A DNA stretch of 35,731 nucleotides, from NCBI GenBank assembly GCA_021108315.1, contig JAIORE010000270.1, positions 1-35,731 of the forward strand. Reading direction: 5' to 3'. A program made the translations under genes and the position numbers. Below the pieces are notes generated by a model. It ran no database searches and had not been told where the DNA came from. It worked only from the letters and a program-made list of their open reading frames with translations. Numbering within the stretch: position 1 is the stretch's first letter; each line of letters opens with the position of its first letter. The stretch comes from Candidatus Cloacimonadota bacterium (lineage in GTDB: Bacteria; Cloacimonadota; Cloacimonadia; Cloacimonadales; TCS61). Positions 26,697 through 35,347 of the stretch are shown here, piece after piece.

Positions 26697-27749
26697 TTAA
26701 ACCAATTTCTTAATAGCTTGTTTATATTCTTTCCATTGACCAACATCAATATAAGAATCTTCTGAAACAGGATAGACCCCAATTTTAAGTCCTTCTTCTT
26801 TTAATCTTTCTATTAAATGTGTAATATGAAAAACCTTATTTTCTGGAATATACTTTATAACATCAAGATTTAAAATATACATTCCCGTATTTACTAAAAA
26901 ATCATATTGTGGTTTTTCAGTAATAGATTTCAAATCACCACCATTTTCTATTTCACAAACTCCGTAAGGAATAATATAATTCTGCATTGAAGCTACCATT
27001 GTTAATGAATAATTGCCTTTTTTATGAAAATCATAAATTTTGGAATAATCATCTTTAATAATAATATCACAATTAGAAACAAAGAATGGAGAATTTATTT
27101 TACCTTCCAAAAATTTAATTGCACCTGCGGTTCCGAGAGGTTTATCTTCATTTATATATTTGAAAGAGTAATCACTCTCATGATCATCAAAAAAAGCCTT
27201 AATCATGTTGCCTTTATGATTAATAGAGATGAAGAAATTTTTCATCCCGAATTTTGCATATTCATCCATTATGACTTCAATCATTGCTTTATCACCAATG
27301 GGAATCAGTGGTTTGGGTAATATCCGAGTAAAAGGATCCATCCTGGTTCCCTTCCCGCCAGCCATAATTACAACGGGTAAATCGATTTGAGAAAACTCTT
27401 TCGAGTGTTTGCCCTTAAATATTTTACTCCAGAAAAGTATATCCATAATGTTATTTTCAGAATCGATAATGGGTATGACTTCAATTTTGTTAAGCAACAT
27501 TAACTCTTTAGCTTCTTCTAATGAATAATTTTGATTCAGTGTTTTTGTGTTTCTATTGATGATTTTTCCTAATGGTTGTTCAAAGCTGATATTATTTAAA
27601 ATAGCCCTTCTTATATCGCCATCAGAAACTGAGCCTATTAACTTATTTTTGGAATCTATTACAAAGACAATTTTTGATGTTGCTTCATTGATTCTTTTGA
27701 TTGCTTGTTTTATATTAAGTTCATCAGTAATCAAGTACTGTTCTATCAT
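26697..27749 (-). CDS. ptmE: CBS-domain nucleotidyltransferase, probable GlcN-1-phosphate guanylyltransferase (PtmE-like)
   Basis: 350 residues: a pair of CBS domains (about 1-115, with SVSDGDIRRAI at 40-50) fused to a sugar nucleotidyltransferase with AGGKGTRMDPFT at 130-141. This fusion is the architecture of PtmE of Campylobacter jejuni, which makes GDP-glucosamine at the start of the GDP-linked legionaminic-acid route. Partners LegB, LegC, LegH, LegG and LegI are all present upstream, so the same role is likely. The CBS pair may sense nucleotides. The ATG overlaps the preceding cytidylyltransferase by 4 bases. Confidence 0.85.
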   Translation of the reverse strand: MIEQYLITDELNIKQAIKRINEATSKIVFVIDSKNKLIGSVSDGDIRRAILNNISFEQPLGKIINRNTKTLNQNYSLEEAKELMLLNKIEVIPIIDSENNIMDILFWSKIFKGKHSKEFSQIDLPVVIMAGGKGTRMDPFTRILPKPLIPIGDKAMIEVIMDEYAKFGMKNFFISINHKGNMIKAFFDDHESDYSFKYINEDKPLGTAGAIKFLEGKINSPFFVSNCDIIIKDDYSKIYDFHKKGNYSLTMVASMQNYIIPYGVCEIENGGDLKSITEKPQYDFLVNTGMYILNLDVIKYIPENKVFHITHLIERLKEEGLKIGVYPVSEDSYIDVGQWKEYKQAIKKLV

Positions 27750-28582
27750 AGTTCTATTCTCATAATTTCTTTCTTTGGAATAAGTTTATGGTTTATTTCA
27801 TGTGCATAATCTTTGCCAATATTAATCATTGAATCAAAGTTACTGTTTATATCTTCTAAAGCTTTTACTGTAGGCATTAGCTGTTTATGCATAGAGTTAA
27901 TATCCCATAGAGTTACATTATCCTTTAGAAAGCTCAGATACATCTGAACCTTTGGAACAGTGTTATATTCATAAGCACTATATATTTTCTGGAATAGAGC
28001 ATAATCTTCAGGATAATCACAAGTAATTCTTCTTTCTTCTTTATATGGAGAGTTAGTAACAACTAATTCTCCAATATGGAAAAAATCATCTCTATTTACA
28101 AATGGACCCCATATTTCAGTGTTTGACTCTTTCTTCATATAGTTTGCAATTTTCAGTGCTTTGCAATTTATGAAATAGGTTCCAACTCCAATAGGTAAAC
28201 CTTTAGTAAAAATAAAATCAAAATTATCTCTTTTATTCCAATCAACTAATAATTGAGATGTATATATAGAAAACAAAGGATTATCTGCAGTAATACTAAC
28301 AAATGCATCATAACCAAAGTATTCAGCAGCTGCAAGTAGCCTTTCTAAAACATCATCTTCAGAACCTGCCCAAAATTGAATATCATTTTTTACAGCAAAA
28401 TCATACAAAAGAGAATCTTGTGGATTAGTTGACGTACATAAAACTACACCATCTATACCAGGTGTTGCTTTACATCTCTCTATGATTCTATGAATTATTG
28501 GTTTCCCATTTAAGTCTAAAAGAATTTTATGTTTTAATCTAGAACTTTTTAACCGTGCAGTAATAAAAAAGCCTATTTTCAT
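27746..28582 (-). CDS. SpsF-like cytidylyltransferase, candidate CMP-nonulosonate synthetase
   Basis: 278-residue enzyme of the CMP-KDO-synthetase/SpsF-like group. The N-terminal segment FITARLKSSRLKHKILLDLN has the Arg/Ser/Lys pattern that binds CTP, SITADNPLF carries the metal-binding Asp, and RITCDYPEDYALF is typical of SpsF. It is not the standard CMP-legionaminate synthetase LegF/PtmB (no PARGGSKG-type loop), and none is found elsewhere in the window. It begins directly after the second NeuB-like gene, the same pairing as SpsE-SpsF in Bacillus. It may therefore activate the product of that synthase, of LegI, or of both. Confidence 0.75.
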   Translation of the reverse strand: MKIGFFITARLKSSRLKHKILLDLNGKPIIHRIIERCKATPGIDGVVLCTSTNPQDSLLYDFAVKNDIQFWAGSEDDVLERLLAAAEYFGYDAFVSITADNPLFSIYTSQLLVDWNKRDNFDFIFTKGLPIGVGTYFINCKALKIANYMKKESNTEIWGPFVNRDDFFHIGELVVTNSPYKEERRITCDYPEDYALFQKIYSAYEYNTVPKVQMYLSFLKDNVTLWDINSMHKQLMPTVKALEDINSNFDSMINIGKDYAHEINHKLIPKKEIMRIEL

Positions 28583-29644
28583 TTAATCCTCTTTGAGATT
28601 TGTGAAATCTGAACTTGTTTTCTGTTTAAACTTGTAAATAACTTTAGAAAAATCAACAATTTCATCTTCATCAATGTCAACACAGGCTTCTAATCCAATC
28701 AATTTCAACAACATATTTTGCTTAATAAAAGATTCTTCCTCTGTTCGCTTAAACCATAAATGGTCTAAAGATAAGATTTCACCTTGCCTTATTTTTTTTC
28801 TTGCAACAATTGCTTTCTTCATTGGACCTGTATTCCCATATTTAAGTTCAGGTTCAGACATTGCTATATCGCCAGTTCCATAAACTTTCAAAGTGACTTC
28901 CATTAGATTTTTAATTTTTTGCATAATATCTATGCCTACAGCAGAATGATAATCAATCCTTTCTTTTCCGAAATCAGGTGTAAAATGTTTTTCTAATACA
29001 TTAAATCCCATTGTAGCCGCAGCACAACTTAAAAAAACATTATTTGGATCGTCAAATCCTGTATGATCAGCATATCCAATTTCAACGTTGAAAATACTTT
29101 TCAATGTTAACATTTTAGAAAGATTAATATCTTCATAATTAGTAGGATAGCTCTGAAATCCGTACATCAACATAATATCTTCCTTATGATGTTGTTTTAA
29201 AAATTTTAGTGCATATTGGATTTCATCTAAGGTAGAACCACCAACTCCAAGAATTACAGTTCCCTGGAAAAGTGAAGCTTGCTCCAAGAGGTAGTAATCA
29301 TTTAACCCGGAGGCATGCAATTCAATTGCCTTAATATTTGGAAATTCCTGATTTATAAATATTAAGCTTTCCACGTCATCACATAGAGCAACAACATCTA
29401 ATTCTTTATCATTAGAGTAATTTAATATATCAACCCATTCATCTTGCGAGAACATCCATTTTTTTATTAATTCAACTAACGGATGTTTTTTCTGAAGATA
29501 ACTTTCTGCTTTTAACAATAGATGATATTTTACTGCATTTAGTTTCAACTCAGCGATATCATCAATCATTTTATATAAATATCTAATATCACCTTCATGA
29601 TTGTAAGCTGTTTCACCAATAATATATGGTTTATTATCTAACAT
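28583..29644 (-). CDS. second, divergent NeuB-family synthase (SpsE-like)
   Basis: 353-residue protein with the NeuB plan: a TIM-barrel domain followed by a SAF/antifreeze-like domain (KKIRQGEILSLDHL near 277-290). Both metal-ligand histidines are kept (His194 in YADHTG, His220 in LEKHFT), as is Lys39 in NAVKYH. Other active-site positions differ from LegI of the same operon: the Glu of PSGE is Leu114 (ASGL), the Asn of TTNYP is Ser165 (FQSYP), and SPFD is replaced by LCDD. It may thus condense phosphoenolpyruvate with a different sugar, or have lost activity. A strong GGAGG site precedes the ATG. Confidence 0.8.
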   Translation of the reverse strand: MLDNKPYIIGETAYNHEGDIRYLYKMIDDIAELKLNAVKYHLLLKAESYLQKKHPLVELIKKWMFSQDEWVDILNYSNDKELDVVALCDDVESLIFINQEFPNIKAIELHASGLNDYYLLEQASLFQGTVILGVGGSTLDEIQYALKFLKQHHKEDIMLMYGFQSYPTNYEDINLSKMLTLKSIFNVEIGYADHTGFDDPNNVFLSCAAATMGFNVLEKHFTPDFGKERIDYHSAVGIDIMQKIKNLMEVTLKVYGTGDIAMSEPELKYGNTGPMKKAIVARKKIRQGEILSLDHLWFKRTEEESFIKQNMLLKLIGLEACVDIDEDEIVDFSKVIYKFKQKTSSDFTNLKED

Positions 29645-29659
29645 AATTCCTCCAACAAA

Positions 29660-30115
29660 TTATTCAGGTATTTTAACTTTTACTACAATTTTCACAACTG
29701 ATTCGGAATTATCAACCTGTATTCCAGGCTGATGTGCATCTTTAGGGAAAAAAATTGCAAATTTCCCTTCAGACAAAGTTAATTTATCTCCGGCACCTTC
29801 CAATAATAAATAGTCATCTATTGTATCATATTCTTTGGTTATCTTTAAATCTTTCAAATGTGCAAACAATATAGACTCACGCCCATTAAGCATCCATTGG
29901 ATATCAATATATTTCTTGTGTGCTTCCCATAACCCCGACTCTTTGGTTTCATATCTATTAACTAAAGCAAATACTTTGTCACCACCAATTTCAATTCGGT
30001 TTTTGGTTAAATCTATTTTATTATCCAGCACTTTACTAACAAAATCAAGAACCATTTCAAATTGAGGAATCACCTGCTTAAAAATTGTTATATTATTTAT
30101 AGTATCATATATCAT
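29660..30115 (-). CDS. YhcH/YjgK/YiaL family protein (NanQ sialic acid anomerase-like)
   Basis: 151-residue cupin-like protein of the YhcH family (DUF386). KYIDIQWMLNGRE and FFPKDAHQPGIQ carry the residues expected to bind metal (His/Asp/Glu). Escherichia coli YhcH/NanQ speeds ring opening of N-acetylneuraminate for the catabolic aldolase. Here the gene lies between two nonulosonate synthase genes, with no aldolase or transporter in sight, so a catabolic role is unlikely. It might interconvert anomers of the nonulosonate before CMP activation. Gaps are 22 bases upstream and 15 downstream. Confidence 0.8.
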   Translation of the reverse strand: MIYDTINNITIFKQVIPQFEMVLDFVSKVLDNKIDLTKNRIEIGGDKVFALVNRYETKESGLWEAHKKYIDIQWMLNGRESILFAHLKDLKITKEYDTIDDYLLLEGAGDKLTLSEGKFAIFFPKDAHQPGIQVDNSESVVKIVVKVKIPE

Positions 30116-30137
30116 ATTGTATTTATCCTAAAGTTTA

Positions 30138-31142
30138 TTAAATTTCTATAAATTCATCTTCTTCAAAATTGTGAATTGCTTTTCGTCCCAAAATTTCATC
30201 CCATCTCATTGGAGATATTCCAGTTCCTGGTCGTTTAGTTGCAAGGTTATCTTTAGTAAAAATTTCTCCCTTTTTGATTTTACATTTAGCTACAATACTT
30301 TTTCTGGCAACTTTCATTATTTCAATTTCGCTTTTATTCGGCTTTTTAATTCCATTACCGAGTGCTTTCTCAATATTACGAATTGCAGTTACCATTGCCT
30401 TTAATTCATTTGGCTCAAGTGAAGCTTTATGATCAGGTCCTTCCATGTTTTTATTAAGAGTGAAATGTTTCTCAATAACAGTTGCTCCTACTGCAACAGC
30501 AGCTATAGGGACTTCTATTCCAAGTGTGTGGTCAGAATAGCCTACAGTAAGTTTAAATGCTTCTTTGATTGTGAGTATTGCTTTTAAATTTACTTCCTCA
30601 TAAGGACAAGGATAATTAGTAGTACAGTGCAGAATTGTTATATTTTCTCTTCTTGTTCCTGAATTAACCAAAACATCAAGAGCAGTTTCTATTTCTCCAA
30701 GATTTGCCATTCCCGTTGATATTAAAACTTCTTTTTTTAAACTTCCAATTTTTCTAAGATAAGGAAGATTAACAATTTCACCAGAAGGTATTTTAAAAAT
30801 ATCCAATCCGAGTTTTCCAAGTAAATCAATACTACTAAGGTCAAAGGGAGATGATAAAAATTTAATACCCTTTTCATTACAGTATGAAATCAATTTTTGA
30901 TGTTGTTCCTCATTTAGTTCTAATTTCCTTATCATGTCATATTGGGATTCTTCTTTATCGGTTGTTTCTTTTTGATAATCAGCCTTTTGGGTATTTTTAG
31001 AAACTGTCTGTTTAGCAGTAAAAGTTTGAAATTTAACGGCATCTGCACTAGCTTCTTTGGCAGCATCAATTAGTTTAAATGCGGTTTCTATATTTCCATT
31101 ATGATTTATACCTGCTTCGGCTATGATAAACGTTTTTGCCAT
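30138..31142 (-). CDS. legI: N,N'-diacetyllegionaminate synthase (NeuB family)
   Basis: Condenses phosphoenolpyruvate with a 6-deoxy-2,4-diacetamido-mannose to give the nonulosonic acid. 334 residues. The N-terminal motif EAGINHNG lies at 9-16, KFQTF at 37-41, SSPFD at 97-101, PSGE at 119-122, Asn176 in TTNYP, and metal ligands His205 and His226. The C-terminal SAF domain contains KKGEIFTKDNLATKRPGTGI. The neighbours LegB, LegC, LegH and LegG point to legionaminate rather than sialic acid. It starts 2 bases after the preceding stop. Confidence 0.9.
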   Translation of the reverse strand: MAKTFIIAEAGINHNGNIETAFKLIDAAKEASADAVKFQTFTAKQTVSKNTQKADYQKETTDKEESQYDMIRKLELNEEQHQKLISYCNEKGIKFLSSPFDLSSIDLLGKLGLDIFKIPSGEIVNLPYLRKIGSLKKEVLISTGMANLGEIETALDVLVNSGTRRENITILHCTTNYPCPYEEVNLKAILTIKEAFKLTVGYSDHTLGIEVPIAAVAVGATVIEKHFTLNKNMEGPDHKASLEPNELKAMVTAIRNIEKALGNGIKKPNKSEIEIMKVARKSIVAKCKIKKGEIFTKDNLATKRPGTGISPMRWDEILGRKAIHNFEEDEFIEI

Positions 31143-31144
31143 TT

Positions 31145-32296
31145 TTATACTCCTGAAAAGTTTAATTTCTTTCGCATTAATTTTTCATATATTTCTGTAT
31201 TTTTAAGGACATTGATTATTCGCTCAGCAGCATGCCCATCTCCAAATTTATACTTCATATTCTCTAAAGAACTTCTAAATTTAGAATCTAATGCTTTTCC
31301 AATTTCTATCTTAATTGATTCAACAGAGTAATCAGTGTCGATAATACTTTTGTGTCGAATGCGACCTTTTTGTCTATCCCCAATATTTATAGTTGGAATT
31401 TTAAAATAAGGAACTTCCAAAATTCCACTTGATGAATTTCCAATAACAAAATCGCAATATTTAATCAGAGATAAATATTTTTTAATTCCTAAATGTTTAT
31501 GATATGATATATTTTTATTTTTTTCTATTTCTTTTTTAATAGATTTTAGAAGTGTCGAATAAGATGGATCTATATTTGGAGCAGTTAAAACTATTTGACC
31601 CGAATAATTCTCTAAAGCTTTAAACAAATTTTGTACCTGCTTTTCTGGCGACAATTTATATTCAAGTGTTACAGGATGATAAGTACATAAAGAAACTGAT
31701 TGATTTGAATCTAATGACAGCTCTTTAAATAATTCTTCTTTTTTAATTTTAGATACATTTAAAATATTATCCAATCCAAGTGCACCCACATTATGAACTC
31801 GCCAATTTTCTTCCCCCATTTTTTTAATATTATTAGAATAATCTTCACAAGCAGTAAAATGAAGATGAGCAGATTTTGTTATCATATGACGAATTTGCTC
31901 ATCTATAGCACCTTCTGTTATTTCACCACCGTGTAAATGAACAATTGTTTTTTTAAAAATAATAGCAGTATTAACTATTGGTAACAATTCAAACCTATCT
32001 CCAAGAATTAAAACAAAATCAAAAGAATATTTTGAAAAAATTTCAGATAAAGCAAAAGATTCAATACCCAAAGATTTGGATTTAGATTTAGAAGTATCTT
32101 CATTTAATAAAAAATCGAAAGTCTCTGTAATTTCAAACTTTTTAGCATCATTTATAGATTTTCCGAATTCTTCTTTAGTATGCATTCCTCCCAAAAAAAG
32201 ATAATAGCTATACTTAACTCTTTCACATTCTCTTAACAAAGCTTCGAAAAGTCCAAAATCAGCTCTTGATGTTGAAAATATTGCAATTTTTTTCAT
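31145..32296 (-). CDS. legG: hydrolysing NDP-sugar 2-epimerase (LegG/NeuC)
   Basis: 383-residue GT-B-fold enzyme that in the legionaminate route removes the nucleotide from GDP-2,4-diacetamido-2,4,6-trideoxyglucose and inverts C2. The NeuC type is shown by STSRADFGLFEALL near the start, HLHGGEITEGAIDEQIRHM in the middle, and GNSSSGILEVPYFKIPTINI near residue 290. Overlaps of 4 bases with LegH and a 2-base gap to LegI indicate tight co-expression. A plain UDP-GlcNAc 2-epimerase role would suit sialic acid synthesis, but LegB and LegC argue against that. Confidence 0.9.
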   Translation of the reverse strand: MKKIAIFSTSRADFGLFEALLRECERVKYSYYLFLGGMHTKEEFGKSINDAKKFEITETFDFLLNEDTSKSKSKSLGIESFALSEIFSKYSFDFVLILGDRFELLPIVNTAIIFKKTIVHLHGGEITEGAIDEQIRHMITKSAHLHFTACEDYSNNIKKMGEENWRVHNVGALGLDNILNVSKIKKEELFKELSLDSNQSVSLCTYHPVTLEYKLSPEKQVQNLFKALENYSGQIVLTAPNIDPSYSTLLKSIKKEIEKNKNISYHKHLGIKKYLSLIKYCDFVIGNSSSGILEVPYFKIPTINIGDRQKGRIRHKSIIDTDYSVESIKIEIGKALDSKFRSSLENMKYKFGDGHAAERIINVLKNTEIYEKLMRKKLNFSGV

Positions 32297-32940
32297 CTTT
32301 TCTTCTTAAACATTTTTTTACTCAATTTTCTCGCCGGAACTCCAATAAAAGTACCCTTTTCAACAATATGTTCCATTACGCATGAACCACCTGCTATAAT
32401 AACATTCTCAACAATACGAATTCCTTGAATAATTTTAGCACCGGTTCCCACTAATACATTTTGTTCTAATTTTACTTCGCCACTTAAAGTACAACCCGGA
32501 GCAATATGAACGAAATCTCCGATTTTACAATCATGATCAACTGATGAATTTGTATTTACTATAGAATACTTTCCAATATTAGTTCCGGAATTTATTACAA
32601 CTCCATCCATTACTACCGTTCCTTCACCTAATTCAACTTCTTCATTAATAATCGCATTTGGTGAAATAATAGTTTCAAATGAAAAAGCATTGTTAAAAAA
32701 TTTATCAACGATTTTTTTTCTGATAGCAATATTTTTAATCTGACCAATTCCAAGAGCAAGAAGTGGTTTATCTTTTAAAGATAATAATTTTTCGTCAGTT
32801 CCATAATAAGAAACACCTAAAATATTTCCCCTATTTTCAAAATCAACATATCCGACAATATTATAATTCTCAATTTTTTTAAGAATACTTATTAGAACTT
32901 TGCCATGTCCGCCGCCGCCAATTACGATTATATCTTTCAT
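32293..32940 (-). CDS. legH: sugar N-acetyltransferase (LegH/NeuD/PglD type)
   Basis: 215-residue PglD-like acetyltransferase: a Rossmann-type N-terminal domain (IIVIGGGGHGKVLI at 4-17) that binds the UDP/GDP-sugar, then a left-handed beta helix. SSVDHDCKIGDFVHIAPGC holds the catalytic His-Asp pair. It should acetylate the 4-amino group installed by LegC. Start and end overlap its neighbours LegC and LegG by 4 bases each. Similar proteins (NeuD) O-acetylate sialic acids, which is a less likely alternative here. Confidence 0.88.
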   Translation of the reverse strand: MKDIIVIGGGGHGKVLISILKKIENYNIVGYVDFENRGNILGVSYYGTDEKLLSLKDKPLLALGIGQIKNIAIRKKIVDKFFNNAFSFETIISPNAIINEEVELGEGTVVMDGVVINSGTNIGKYSIVNTNSSVDHDCKIGDFVHIAPGCTLSGEVKLEQNVLVGTGAKIIQGIRIVENVIIAGGSCVMEHIVEKGTFIGVPARKLSKKMFKKKR

Positions 32941-34091
32941 ATTTTAACACTGCTTGGAATATTTACAATACGTTCCTCCAACCAATGTGAATTAGTTAAT
33001 TCATCTGTTTGACAATTTTTGAACATTTCTAATTTATTCATCAAAATCCATATCGGACGACTCATAATGCCGTTTTCATTTGTATATTTTAAGAATTCAT
33101 CTCTTTCTTTTTTGTCTCTAAGAATTATAGTATTTAACCAATAGTTAGAATGAGATTTTTCAGGCTCTTTTACAAATTCAATACCTATTGTATTAAAATA
33201 CTCAGAATAAGATTGTGCCAGTTTTCTTTTACTTTCAATAAAATTATCGAGTTGCTCCAGCTGAGCACAGGCAAGAGCAGCATTAATATTTGGCATACGA
33301 TAATTATACCCAATCATATCGTGTCTATATTCCCATTTATGCGGAACTTTTGCAGTTGTCGTAATGTGTTTCGCTTTTTTTGCAAGTTCTTCATCATCAG
33401 TAATAATAATTCCACCTCCACCACAAGTCATAGTTTTATTTCCATTAAAACTGTAAATTCCAAGTTTTCCAAATGTACCAGTCATTTTTTTTTTATATAA
33501 ACTACCAATAGATTCAGCCGAGTCTTCTACTACAGGAATATTGTATTTGTTACAGATTTCAATAATTTCACCAATTCGACAAGGGTGTCCAAAAGTGTGC
33601 ATCGGAACACAGGCAGAAATATGTTTATTTGTTAAAATATTTAAGCGTTTGGACATTAAGGAATCCCACTTTGTGTGTTTCTTTAAAAAGTGTTCAAGTT
33701 TATTGGGTGAAAGTCCCATTGTATTTTTATCAACATCAAGAAAAATTGGTTTTGCATCGCAATATGATATTGCATTTGCTGTAGCAATAAACGTAAGTGA
33801 TTGAGTAATTACTTCGTCATCAGTATTAACGCCAGCCATCAAAAGCGCAATATGCAAAGCTGCTGTTCCATTTACTGTTGCAACTGCGTATTTTGCACCG
33901 GTATATTCTACTATATCTTTTTCTATTCGATTTACATATTTGCCAACAGAGGAGACAAAAGTTGAATCAATACAATCTAAAAGATATTTCTTTTCGTTAC
34001 CAATAAACATTGGTTTGTGAAGAAAAATTGCGTTAGTGGGCTCATTGAATAATTCTCTAATAAATTGTATTACTTTTTTAAATTTATCCAT
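32937..34091 (-). CDS. legC: GDP-sugar 4-aminotransferase of legionaminate synthesis
   Basis: 384-residue DegT/DnrJ/EryC1 aminotransferase. Lys219 in FNGNKTMTCGGGG is the PLP-binding lysine and Asp190 in VVEDSAES the pyridine partner. An N-terminal extension (EPTNAIFLHKPMFIGNEKKY) before the first strand is characteristic of the LegC subgroup. It aminates the C4 ketone made by LegB, whose stop lies 2 bases upstream. It is a different subgroup from the aminotransferase at 19989-21098, so the operon carries two aminotransferases for two sugars. Confidence 0.9.
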   Translation of the reverse strand: MDKFKKVIQFIRELFNEPTNAIFLHKPMFIGNEKKYLLDCIDSTFVSSVGKYVNRIEKDIVEYTGAKYAVATVNGTAALHIALLMAGVNTDDEVITQSLTFIATANAISYCDAKPIFLDVDKNTMGLSPNKLEHFLKKHTKWDSLMSKRLNILTNKHISACVPMHTFGHPCRIGEIIEICNKYNIPVVEDSAESIGSLYKKKMTGTFGKLGIYSFNGNKTMTCGGGGIIITDDEELAKKAKHITTTAKVPHKWEYRHDMIGYNYRMPNINAALACAQLEQLDNFIESKRKLAQSYSEYFNTIGIEFVKEPEKSHSNYWLNTIILRDKKERDEFLKYTNENGIMSRPIWILMNKLEMFKNCQTDELTNSHWLEERIVNIPSSVKI

Positions 34092-34093
34092 TA

Positions 34094-35080
34094 TTAAATA
34101 TTATAAATTCCGGCTTTATATTTTATCAGGTTTTCTTTCTTGCTAAACCAATATATTGTTTCTTTTAATCCTTCTTTCAATGAAAATTTCTGTGACCAAT
34201 TTGTAAGCTCTTTAATTTTTTGGTTGGAACCAAAAAGTCTATTTACTTCACTCCTTTCAGGTCTAATACGTTGTTGATCACACACAATTTTTGCATCTGG
34301 ATTTATTTGTCGTATCATTTCTGTAGCAAGAGCACCAATAGATATTTCAGATTGAGTTGCAATATTAATTTCCTGACCAATTGTTTTAGATGACTTAGCA
34401 ATTTCGATAAAACCATTTACTGTATCTTTTACATAAACAAAGTCACGTGTTGGAGTAAGATCACCAAGTTTAATTTCATTAAAACCATTTTGTAATTGAG
34501 TAATTATTGTGGGAATTACAGCTCTTGCAGATTGTCGAGGTCCAAAAGTATTGAAAGGTCTTACAATTGTAACAGGTTGATTAAATGAGCGATAAAATGA
34601 TTCCGCTAGGCGATCAGCCCCAATCTTGGTTGCACTATATGGTGATTGCCCTTGAAAAGGGTGATCTTCGGTGATAGGAACAAACTGAGCTGTTCCATAA
34701 ACTTCTGAAGTTGAGGTTATAAGTACTCGTTCAGTGTTTAGGAGTTTTGCTGCTTGTAATATATTTAGTGTTCCCTTTATATTCGTATCAACATAACTAT
34801 CTGGTGAATGATAACTAAAAGGGATAGCAATCAGTGCAGCAAGATGAAAAACAGTATCACACTCTTCCATTGCAGTTCGTACACCATTGGGATCCCGAAT
34901 ATCTCCAGAAAAAATTTCAATCTTATTTCTGATTTTTTGCGGCAACACATCAAGCCATCCCCATGAATTGAAGGAATTATAATAAACAAATGTTTTCACA
35001 TCAAAACCTTGTTTCACTAATTCTTCTGTTAAATGAGAACCGATAAAACCATCAGCACCTGTTATTAAAATATTTTTCAT
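34094..35080 (-). CDS. legB: NDP-GlcNAc 4,6-dehydratase of legionaminate synthesis
   Basis: Extended short-chain dehydrogenase of 328 residues that should turn GDP-GlcNAc into the 4-keto-6-deoxy sugar. TGADGFIGS lies at 7-15, STSEVYG at 123-129, and the catalytic Tyr148/Lys152 in YSATK. PFNTFGPRQSARAVIPTII and LGDLTPTRDFVYVKDT are typical of the LegB/PglF-like soluble dehydratase group. It is the first gene of the array; AAAGGA lies about 5 bases before the ATG. Any main promoter of the operon should be in the 120-390 bases upstream. Confidence 0.9.
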   Translation of the reverse strand: MKNILITGADGFIGSHLTEELVKQGFDVKTFVYYNSFNSWGWLDVLPQKIRNKIEIFSGDIRDPNGVRTAMEECDTVFHLAALIAIPFSYHSPDSYVDTNIKGTLNILQAAKLLNTERVLITSTSEVYGTAQFVPITEDHPFQGQSPYSATKIGADRLAESFYRSFNQPVTIVRPFNTFGPRQSARAVIPTIITQLQNGFNEIKLGDLTPTRDFVYVKDTVNGFIEIAKSSKTIGQEINIATQSEISIGALATEMIRQINPDAKIVCDQQRIRPERSEVNRLFGSNQKIKELTNWSQKFSLKEGLKETIYWFSKKENLIKYKAGIYNI

Positions 35081-35167
35081 TTATTCCTTTTATTTTTCAT
35101 TAATTTGTTAAAATATTAAGTTCGATAATCTAACTAATCTATCCTACTTCCCTACTTCCTAATTGAC

Positions 35168-35347
35168 GAATATCATAACTTATACTTTTAAGATTCGATT
35201 TTTTTGGAGTTAAAGCAGTCACAAGATTTGTGAGAACTGCTATAACTCCAAAAAAATGATATAGTTATAGCAATTAGTTTCGCTGAATATTATTTCACCG
35301 AGGTTAAAGATACACACAAAAAAAGTGTAAGCTATGTTATGATATTC
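35168..35347. repeat. inverted-repeat-bounded segment with central hairpin (possible miniature element)
   Basis: GAATATCATAAC at 35168-35179 and GTTATGATATTC at 35336-35347 are perfect inverted repeats of 12 bases. They enclose a 180-base segment with a long hairpin near one end and no gene. This resembles a miniature inverted-repeat element, though no target duplication was identified. Confidence 0.35.
35199..35256. repeat. large stem-loop
   Basis: The stem pairs TTTTTTTGGAGTTA (35199-35212) perfectly with TAACTCCAAAAAAA (35243-35256). After one mismatch AGCAGT pairs with ACTGCT, then CACAA with TTGTG around a 3-base loop, giving 25 paired positions. The T run is on the 5' side and the A run on the 3' side when read on either strand, so it does not have the trailing U tract of an intrinsic terminator. 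Confidence 0.75.

Noticed and set aside
30138..35080. Pseudaminic or N-acetylneuraminic acid pathway
   Set aside because: A PseB/PseC/PseH/PseG set is absent. The LegB, LegC and PtmE-like genes fit the GDP-linked legionaminate route better, though the final stereochemistry cannot be proven from sequence.
35081..35198. JUMPstart/ops-type antitermination element upstream of the operon
   Set aside because: No GGCGGTAGC-like sequence is present, and the organism does not look like an enterobacterium.
35199..35256. Intrinsic terminator
   Set aside because: Although the stem is strong, the U run is at its 5' side and an A run follows on both strands, the opposite of an intrinsic terminator.
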